Source of the DNA: Phymorhynchus buccinoides
Lineage: Eukaryota; Mollusca; Gastropoda; Neogastropoda; Raphitomidae
Direction of reading: 5' to 3'
Length of the DNA stretch: 64,000 bases
Assembly: GCA_017654935.2 (NCBI GenBank)
Contig: CM065703.1
Span: forward strand, 32,427,599 to 32,491,598
Shown here: positions 22,581-33,136 of the stretch, in pieces
Layout: every line of letters begins with the position of its first letter
How positions within the stretch are numbered: position 1 is the stretch's first letter
Translations under genes and position numbers: made by a program
The notes under the pieces: model-generated
Seen by the model: the letters and a program-made list of their open reading frames with translations, nothing else
What the model was told of the DNA's origin: nothing
The model's database searches: none

Positions 22581-25500
22581 TCACACACACGCACAACAAA
22601 GCACAGCACAAACCTCTTATTCAATCTTCCCCCACATGCACACAATGATAGACAACTGATCAAATATTTAGGGCGCAGCAGGAAAAAGATGGGTTTTAAG
22701 AGAGGTTTTGAATGAGGAGACTGAGTTGGAGTGTCGGAGAGGAGAAGGCAGAGCATTCCACAGAGATGGTGCTTGACAAGAAAAAGAACGTTGGCCAGCA
22801 GATTTGAGACGGATGGAGGGAATGGAAAGGAGACGAGAATCAGAAGACGAACGTAGTTGGCGAGCTGGGACATAGAGATGAAGAAGATCAGAGAGATACA
22901 CGGGAGCTTGATCATTCAGTGACTTGAAGGCAAGGAGGAGAATTTTGTAGTCAATACGTGATTGAACTGGGAGCCAATGTAGGGAACGAAGAACCGGAGT
23001 GATGTGATCGTACCTAGGGGAGCGAGAAATGAGACGAGCAGCATTATTCTGGACCCGTTGGAGCTTAGAGATGAGAATTGATGGACAGCCAGCAAGAAGT
23101 GAGTTACAGTAGTCAAGGCGAGACAGGACAAAAGCACATACTAGAGTCTTCAGGGCATCTTGAGAGAGGAAACGGCGGATGGAACTAATTCTTCGAAGTT
23201 CTAGATAGCAAACATTGGAAACATGCTGTTTGAAAGAAAGGGTTTGGTCCAAAGTAACACCTAGATTGCGGACGGATGCCGATGGCTTGATCTCAGTGCC
23301 ATCAATGTCGACAGAACCTGGGAGAACCTGAGTTTTAATTGTGTGGTTAGAGGCTACAAGAATCATCTCTGTCTTTTCAGCATTTAGTTGCAGTTTGTTG
23401 TAAAACATCCATGTTTTAACAGCAGAGATGCACAACTTAGAAGAAGAAATCATTTGATCTAATTGACTCAGGTGGGCAGAAATGTACAGTTGATTGTCAT
23501 CAGAAAAGCTATGATGTAGAATAGAATGCTGGTTGATGATGGCGGAGAGAGGTTGGGTATAAAGAACAAAAAGGATAGGGCCTAAGACTGAACCTTGGGG
23601 CACACCGAACTGAAGACCTTTTGGAAGAGATGAAGCACAATTGACAACAACTGTCTGTATAATTGGTACCCATGACCTTAATTATGAAGAACGCCTAAAA
23701 TGGCTAAATCTACCAAGCTTGGAATATAGAAGGGTGCGAGGAGACATGATAGTGGTTTATAAAATTTTGCATGGTTTGTATGATTCCTCAACTACTGCAC
23801 CTCTTTTCCACTTATCCACTACTCGGGGACACAATTTTAAACTAACCAAAACACTAACCAACACCAGACAGTTTCATTCATTCTTTACTAATAGAATAAC
23901 AAATTTATGGAACAATTTATCATTTGATACCGTCAATGCACCTTCAGTAAATGCATTTAAAAATCGTATTGACAAAGAATTATTAAAATATACTTTTTCT
24001 ACCAATTTGGATGTATATGAAAAATAAAGCTAAGTGTTAGTATACACTCAAGCCAAAATAAATCCACGAGCAAAACAATTGATATTTGATGCAAAAAAAA
24101 TTACCACTAATGAGGGCAAAAGGCTTATAGCCTATAGCCTTATGTGATATGTGATGTGATGTGATGACTGGCTGCCCAGATGGTCAGCTACACGGGGACA
24201 AGGAAGGGAGAGGCGGGGTGAGCGATTGGGGAGGGGGAGAGCAGGGAAGGATGGGTTTGGTTTGGGACTGGGGGAGGGGGGGAGGAGGAGGAGGGGTTAG
24301 ATCTGGGCTTTGAATTCCTCCACTGATTGAGGCTGATGTTGTTGCCTCAGATGGAAGACAGTTCCATTCTGCCACAGCCCTTGGAAAGAATTCCTTAGGC
24401 AGCCAACTTCATCACGTTGAAGATTCTGCTGCACTTTAGGGGGTAGTACGAAAAAGAGAGAAATAGCAAATTATAGAGTACAAAGCGAAATGATAACATT
24501 ATGGGGAAATAGAAACTAGAAAGAAAGAAATGATTGCAAGATAGTCAGGAAATAACTGAAGTATTTACAGATACACAGTTTACTATATTACATGTAGAAA
24601 GATATTAATGAGATTTAAAACCGAAAAAATATTCTACTTTTTCTTCGCAGTACGTGGCCACACTTAACACACTGATTATTATGCCACGGAACCGGGGAGG
24701 TTTCTACAGTGATTGACGAGACTGAATAAAATGCGTGTGCTAACAAAGATTAAGTAGGTGGGCACTTAAACACTTTCCCAGTACCCTATGTAATTAAAAT
24801 GGTTATGAAGAGAATGAAACGTAATCACAGAGGGATGGTTTATGTCTGTTTCATGAACAATGATTATGAAGTGTTTCTTTGCTGAACTACAAAAAAAATA
24901 AATTAAAAAAATACTGAATAGCCAACTACAGGAATGTCAGGGTAGCAGGCTTTCCAATTAGCTTTACACATTAACAGACTGACTAAGTATTACACACGTG
25001 CACCCAGTTTGCTCTCATACTCGTAAGCCATTCATTCACAGTTGGCTCACCCTGCTTTGCCGGTAGTACTATTACTAGTAGTACTGTCAGTTCGATGGTG
25101 TGTGTCCTATTCGGTGGTTGAGTCACGGGGTAGAACCGCACCGTCGGCCCATAGTTCGTCACTGCCGGTTGGTGTTCACTGTTGGTGTTGTCATAGTTGG
25201 TGGGTCTTGGCCTGTGGGTTGTCACTGTTGGTGGTTGGTGTTCCCAACTGGAGGAAGCCAGGGAACGGTCTGTCACCAGAGACAGCTTAGGTCGGTCTGC
25301 GCACTCCTCTGGCTTCTCAAAAGGCCGGCAATAGCAGTGAACTCGTTTAATTGCTGTGCTTCCGGTTGCAGACGACATGCACATACAACGAAGGGGAAAT
25401 CACCCCCACAACATTCGCTACAAATATGTGCCACTCCCACTTCTGAGAGTGGCACCAGCCAACCAGCATTTCTTCAATCTTCAATAGTTCTATGTTATGC

Positions 25501-28500
25501 CGTCTAAACAGACTATAAGTGATTTGAGGTTATGCAATGCGTCCTAAAATTTTTTTTTATTAAAGAAAATAAAATAAAAAGAAATTCTATATTATATAAA
25601 CCCCAATCTCCAATCATGTGTGTGTGTATTTATGGACCATAGCCCTTTGTTTCGCAGTATCCAGGCAAGACAAATCTAGCTACCGTAGCGGTCCCCGGGG
25701 TCAAGCCCCGACCGGCACAGCTCCTGCCCTTCTTTCACTACTACATACTTTGATCTATGGTCCCCTAACGGTTACCCTATTTTTAATTTTTGAATGAAAG
25801 GTTGTTGAGCTCCCTCTTGAATGATGCCAAAGAGGGAGCCTCAGCTGCTGCAGCCGGGAGAGAATTCCACACAGGAATGGTACTAGTGGGAAAAAACCTG
25901 TACTTGAGTGTGTTTGTTCTGGTTGGAATTTGAGGGAATGGTTCGACCTGGTACAGGTATTTCCTGGAAGAAGGTATTTCTCAGCAGGGATGTCAACGAG
26001 GGTGTTTACGATCTTATACATCATGATGGTCTGATGTTTGGTACACCTCGATTCCAGGGATTTCCACTGAGGATTGGTGATCATAGATGTAACGCTTCTT
26101 TGGAGCAAAGGTATTAGGTACTTTATCGTCACAGAGGCGTCTGTGAAATTCGGGTTGCTCCCACCTGGAGAGCGCTTCGCAGCCAGAGGCACGCCACCCT
26201 CTGGTTGCCAAAGCAACAGATAACTGATAACAGATGCCAACAGAACGATGACATTAAATATGAAGCGACTAATCCGCAAATAGGTTTTTCTTGATCCAAC
26301 TTGGTTGCATAATGCCCAGACGTGTTGTGTCATGTTTATTACGAACTTCGTGAGTATTAATAAATTATTACTATTTTTCCCCCAGAACAAAGGCCAAGTA
26401 TGGAGAAGAAGGGGAGAAGTTCCACTACACTTTGTCCCTGGTCTTTGTGCAGTGCATCATCAACGCAATCTTTGCCAAAATTGGTGAGAACTTGTTATTA
26501 ACCCTCTTGCATTTGCATTTGTTACAGAAAAAAACCTTCGTCTAGTGTTCAGATTCTTTCACACATTTTCGGAGAAATCTGTCTTTTGAGACACACATAG
26601 TGTCATACTTTACTAGCACATTGTTGCAAGTGAGAAGCTTCTTCATAGCGTGTGTTATCAGAGGGGGTCTCAGACAGAGTGTGGGCAAGCTACGGGCGGT
26701 TTTGGGTGGCTTGAATACACAAAGGCACATGGAAGCTCCTGCTTTCAGGATGTCCTGAAATGCAGGATTTTTGTTTATTGCCTGGAGCCGGCATCGCCGG
26801 ATTATGAGAATTTGAGAAGCAACAAATTTCCTATTTATGAATGTTTTGTCAGTTTCTCGCATGTGTAGAAATAGTAGTAGAATATAAAAGAAATGAATAC
26901 AGATAAATATTTGCATGCCTTTACCAGGCACTTTATATTTCTAGGATTGTTTAAGTCAAGTTGTTAACTGGGCGGCCTCTGAATCCCTGCCTTGCAGGAT
27001 TTTTGAAATTTCCCAGGAGCACCCATGGAGGCAACTTCTGGCTGGGCGTGTTTTGTCCGGAATAAATGCAAGAGGGTTAATTTATACATCTCAATGTTCT
27101 TCTCAATCCTATTTTGTCATTGATAACAACTGCTATTTATTCCTATTTTGTCATTAATTTATAAAAGTAAAACATATACTAGACGTGGTGGATGCAAACC
27201 TGGGGGTATCGAGACTTTCTCTGCTTTGTTTTTGTTATCTATGATTTGAATGTTTTCTTGCTATATGAGCTGTGAAAGAGGGGTCTATGATATGTCTAGA
27301 CAGAATTTATGGAGGTGGGGGGAAGGGGGGTGGGTTGGGGGAACATTCGCATTTATTCCTGTGCGCTCCTCACTCGTAAAGACTGGGAACTTGAGAAGTG
27401 TCCAGACTGTGCTTTCTTTTGCGGAAAAAAGCCACTGTGTCTTCTTTTTTATTTTGCGTTGAAGAGTACACGGGAAGAAATGTGAATATTAGAGTTATTA
27501 CCGGGGGAAGAATGAAGGGAGGTGGAAACGAGAACAAACGGAAAAGCAGCTCAAACTGGGATTGTCAAACTGGTGATGCTCAGGGATACTGTTTTACTTT
27601 TAGGTCTGTTAACCCTTTCACCGCCAATGTCGCATTTTTGCACAATGGTTTAACACCTGTGTCACTAAAAAGCATCAAACCAGGGCCTGTTATGTGAAGA
27701 CCCTATTTTCGTAATTTTGGGTGGTAAGGATAGGCCTAATGTTATGAATTGCATGTCGCAAAGGAATTCGCAATATTGCGGATTTTGTTTTCTCTACTCA
27801 GGCTAATTAAGTTTAATGGTATTTATTGGCTGGAAAATGGCTGGCTGCGGAATGGTTAACAGGCAACTGGTATAAGTTTATGATTAATCAGGACTGTTTT
27901 ACTCAGGTGCTAGTAGTAGTAATCAGTGATAGTTCTCTTTTTTTTTTTATATCTCTCTTAACATTAGCAACAACAAAAATAAAAAAGGCAATTATTATCC
28001 TAGTTATAAGCATGATGACGTGGAATGTGGTGTTGTGCTAAGAATATATCAGCAATGAGGTATAATGCAATTATCCTATTACTCTAGTGTCATAAACATG
28101 ATGATAGATGAGATACATAACAAACATGACAGTGTGTTGTTGGTATTTTGCTGTCTCAGGACTGACCTCCTGGAACAAACTTCCTCTTTCCCTCTGTCAG
28201 CGACCCACCCTCTCTGCTTTCAAAGCTAACCTCAGAATCCACCTGTTCCCCTGTCATTAAACTTTAAAAAAAAAATTAAAGCTCCGCTCTCTTTCTTTTC
28301 CTTCCCTTGCCTTTATGTCTGTTTCTGCTGTATTCCATTTATGTCATACGTGTGTGTTCGCTTTGTATTGCGCTTTTGTTTGAATGCGTTATGAATTCTA
28401 ACGTGTGTGTGTGTGCTTTGATTTGATTTCTATCAAGATTCAGCGCCGTATAGAAACTGTATCAGGGCTCCCAATCGTCCCACAAAACAAGGGGTCCCAG

Positions 28501-31500
28501 GGACTCCTTCACTTACAGTATAGAGGGTCCTAGAGGAGGGATAGAGGGTCCCAATGACATTGTGAATGCTAAAATTAGTAAAAAGAATGTTTATAGTGCA
28601 TCCCTGGGACCCCCTGCACATTCTTTTAGAGGGTCCCTTAGAATTCTAGTACTTCATAGACCACCAACTGGGGGACCCTGGGAGCCCTGTGTATGTTGTT
28701 GTTGTTGTGTTCAGGAAAGTCTGTGACCAAGGAGGTTGACCGCACCCCTACTAGTCTGTACGCCCTGTGTTCCCTGAGCTACTTAGGAGCCATGCTGGCC
28801 AGTAACCACTCTCTACAGCACGTGTCCTACCCTACACAGGTTAGTGCATCATTAACTGGTTGACTGTTACAGTGGAACCTCCCTAATAAGACCTCCCATT
28901 ATAAGACTCCCTCACATATAAGACCTACTTCTGTGAGACATAGCCTCTTCGATTTCTGATCGCTTCTCGGCCTTTTGGCTAAGACAGTGATTCAGGAACA
29001 TAAATTTTTGTTTATACCCTGGTTGGTTTGTTCAGCCCGTCGTACATGGCGAAAGCCGATACACAACATTAAACTGAACTTCCATCCATAGCCCTTTGTA
29101 AGTATTAAAATGACCTCCCTTATAAGACCCCTCCCTTATAAGACCCCTCCCTTCAAGACCCCTCCCATATAAGACCCCTCCCTTATAAGACCCCTCCCTT
29201 AAAGACCCCTCCCTTATAAGACCTCATTTTGGATGATTTTTTAAGGTCTTATAAGGGAGGTTCCACTGTATTCATTTTCTTCACTTTGTACAGTGATGTG
29301 TTACATATATTCGTGTACCATAAAGTGTTATTGTGTTCCCTGCCCTACCTAGGAGCCATGGTGGCCAGTAACCACTCTCTACAGCACGTGTCCTACCCCA
29401 CACAGGTTAGTGCATCATTAACGGGTTGAGTGTTATTCATTTTCTTCACTTTGTACAGTGATGTGCATGGATTCGTGTACCATAAAGTGTTACTGTGTTC
29501 CCTGAGCTACCTAGGAGCCATGGTGGCCAGTAACCACTCTCTACAGCATGTGTCCTATCCCACACAGGTTAGTGCATCATTAACGGGTTGAGTGTTATTC
29601 ATTTTCTTCACTTTGTACAGTGATGTGCATGGATTCGTGTACCATAAAGTGTTACTGTGTTCCCTGCCCTACCTAGGAGCCATGGTGGCCAGTAACCACT
29701 CTCTACAGCACGTGTCCTACCCCACACAGGTTAGTGCATCATTAACGGGTTGACTTATTCATTTTCTTCACTTTGTACAGTGATGTGCATGGATTCGTGT
29801 ACCATAAAGTGTTACTGTGTTCCCTGCCCTACCTAGGAGCCATGGTGGCCAGTAACCACTCTCTACAGCACGTGTCCTACCCCACACAGGTTAGTGCATC
29901 ATTAACGGGTTGACTTATTCATTTTCTTCAATTGATACAGTGATGTGTATAGATTTGTGTACCATAAAGTGTTACTGTGTTCCCTGCCCTACCTAGGAGC
30001 CATGGTGGCCAGTAACCACTCTCTACAGCACGTGTCCTACCCCACACAGGTTAGTGCATCATTAACGGGTTGACTTATTCATTTTCTTCAATTGATACAG
30101 TGATGTGTATAGATTTGTGTACCATAAAGTGTTACTGTGTTCCCTGCCCTACCTAGGAGCCATGGTGGCCAGTAACCACTCTCTACAGCACGTGTCCTAC
30201 CCCACACAGTTTAGTGCATCCACTGACTAGTTGACTGTTATTCATTTTCTTCAATTTGTACAGTGATGTGTTACATATATATATTCGTGTACTATAAAGT
30301 GTTACTGTGTTCCCTGACCTACTTAGGAGCCATGCTGGCCAGTAACCACTCTCTACAGCAATGTGTCCAGACAAAAATCACAAAATGTCCACAATACAAG
30401 CCTTTTTTATTTACAGTTTACCAAAAGGAGTTTCACTCACAACAAAGGAAATAGCTCCAATTTTTTTATTTTACTGCACTACAAAGAAGAAAAAGCTTCA
30501 AACAAGTGCTCTAAGTGTCCTCCACCCACCCCATCCAAAATGGCTTCTCTCTCTGGCAACTCCGCCAAGGAGGAATCATCGTTTTGACGGTTTGATTTAT
30601 AGGAAACCAGAGCAAGGTGAGTGTTCCGATCCTTGAAAAGGCTGTCTTTCTGGTGATCTCGACATGTTTCTTGCAAAAACGCATCCGTCAGGGTGTCCCT
30701 TTAAAGGCTCTCCAGTATAATGGCCACCTCACAATTAACGGACACTTTTGACCAGGCTTTGGAGTGGTCACAATACTGATATATTCGACTATTTCCCCCC
30801 CTCCGAGATTTTAGGCAATTCGACAAATCAAACCGATTCTAGTGATGATCCTAGGAGTATCGGTGGTGTGGAAAAGGTACCGTTTTGGCCATTTTACCAT
30901 TCATGCTGATGAGGGCATTGAGCTTTAAGGTTACAAAATTTGTCATAAATAAATAAATAAATGACAGCATGATGTGTATCGTCATAGCATGCTTGTTTGA
31001 GTTTTGTTCCCAGATCCTAGGCAAGTCCGTCAAGCCAATACCAGTGATGATTTTAGGGGTATTGGTGGTGTGAAAAAGGTACCGTTTTGACCATTTTACT
31101 ATTTGTGCTGATGACAGCATGATGTACATCGTCATAGTATGCTTGGTTTGAGTTTTGTTCCCAGGTCCTAGGCAATTCCATCAAGCCAATACCAGTGATG
31201 ATTTTAGGGGTATTGGTGGCGTGAAAAGGGTACCCTTTGGCCAGTTTACCATTCATGCTCATGACAGCATGATGTGCATCGTCATAGCAGGCATGGTAGA
31301 CCTCTGCGAATCACGGAAAATCCACGACAGTGAAAATTTGACCCCCCCCAAAAAAGCCGGGGTAAAAATTCGCTCGGGTGCCTAAAAATTATGTGCGTTA
31401 AAACCTATGCAATCGCTTCGTGGAACCGGATGTGAATGACTGAACAAGCAACTTCCCGCCGAAGTTAGCAGTCATGCGCGGCCTAGCTCGCGCCACACAT

Positions 31501-33105
31501 TTCCAGATTTGTGATCCTAGTGCTTCTTTTTCTTCTTCATTTTGACGCCCAACTTCATCATTTTAGTTTGAGTCGACATCTTTCAAATGAAATGCAGAAT
31601 CAGTTGGATGTTCTTCCGCGAAACTCACTTTGCCCCCACTACCATGCCTGCATAGCATGCTTGTTTGTATTTTGTTCCCAGGTCCTAGGCAAGTCCGTCA
31701 AGCCAATGCCAGTGATGATCCTAGGGGGGCGGGGAAGCGGTACCGTTTGGCCAAGTACCTGTTCGTGCTGATGACAGCATGATGAGCGTCGTCATAGTAA
31801 GCTTATTTACTTTTTGTTCCCAGGTCCTAGCCAAGTCCGTCAAGCCAATACCGGTGATGATCCTAGGGGTGTTGGTGGCGGGGAAGCGGTACCGTTTGGC
31901 CAAGTACCTGTTCGTGCTGATGATCGTCATGGGCGTGGCGATCTTCATGTACAAAGACCAGAAAGCATCCTCCTCCGTTAAGCATGAAAATCAGAGTATT
32001 GTGGGACCTGGGGAAATTCTGCTGGTGAGTGGAAGATGTGATGGGACTCAGAATTATGGGTGTAAATGACTCGAAACTTTAAAAAAAAAAAAAAAGACTC
32101 AAAGTTATGAGTATGTGTGGTGTGATGGGCTGTGTCCAGTTATGTTGTTGTTGTTGATGTACCCTGGCTTAACTCCTAACAGTTCTTTCCCTTGGATTTC
32201 GATCACCCGTGATCGATGCTGTTTTCTCCGTTTTTTTCACTTATAAAAATTCATTTTTGCTACTAAAATTATTTTTTGGCTAAAATAAACCCAAACAAAC
32301 GCACTGATCACAATAAAAATGTTTATTTAAAAAATAAAGTCCAAACTCCGAGTTCACAAAGAAAGCGAAACACATGCTTTCCTTCTCGACGCCATCTTGA
32401 AATCACAAGCCTTCACTTGCTGCACTGACCACATCTATTTCCAAATTATGGCTGCCGAAGAGTCTTTCTCTGATAACGAATGGTTCGATAGCTCTGATGA
32501 TGAAACCTGGGAGTTGGAAAACCATGTTTCTGACTCGGACGAGGACATGGACCCCGATGAAGCAAACGGAATGATCAGCTGTAGCAGACGACAAGAACCG
32601 TAAGTAGACGCGTGCTTTGTTGACATTTTTTTCATGGCACTTTTCTCACGTAAAGTGCCCGGTGAGGCAGACAAATTTCTGTCAAGATGTCAGAGAACCA
32701 TTTTAGAGTTATTTTTGATGTGATATAATGATTATTTTATGATTACTGACATCTAAATATTAAGTTTCGCTTCGGCACTTTTCGTACTCCAAGTTCATGA
32801 TTTGCTCAGCTGACCCAGTTTTCGCTAGTGTTTTGCTACGAAGCCAATGCTGTTGTGAAATAAGTTTTCTGACAAACAGGCTCTGTGTAACAATTGAGGT
32901 AGCACTATTTGTGTAAATCAAATTATTTTGATAATTTTACACAAGGATTCCTGCGTTTGTGTGTGTTTTTCTTGTATATAAGGCTCTGTTTGTGACAGTG
33001 TGAATGCCTAGGCCTACTCCCACTGTCAGTTATTCCTGTGTGTGTGTGTGTGACTGTGTGAGAGAGAGTGTGTGTGTCACTGTATGTCTGTGTCACTGTG
33101 TGTAT

Positions 33106-33136
<31 letters not shown>

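Larger units (their letters stand above)
21140..24166 (+). mobile_element. CR1-like LINE in intron 1, interrupted by a second LINE
   Basis: It is 5'-truncated, starting near 21160 in the RT N-terminal block. It is broken by the - strand LINE at 22093-23655 and resumes at 23664 with the RT tail. It ends in a TGTGA-repeat tail at about 24140-24166. It is the same family as the - strand LINE at 14088-18992. Confidence 0.85.
28870..29268. mobile_element. TA-flanked MITE (CAGTGGAACCTCCC ends), Tc1/mariner- or pogo-like
   Basis: TA dinucleotides flank matching ends CAGTGGAACCTCCC and GGGAGGTTCCACTG. The interior is built from repeats of CTTATAAGACCCCTCC. It is inserted between exon 3 and its first partial copy and itself holds a foreign insertion at 28946-29093. 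A shorter copy is at 42337-42518. Confidence 0.8.

Noticed and set aside
28959..28984. Functional U2 snRNA gene
   Set aside because: Only the first ~26 nt match. The branch-site region, Sm site and 3' stem-loops are missing.
29229..29429. Small ORF ending [20 protein letters not shown] as a separate gene
   Set aside because: It is a partial exon 3 duplicate that reads through the donor into intron sequence.
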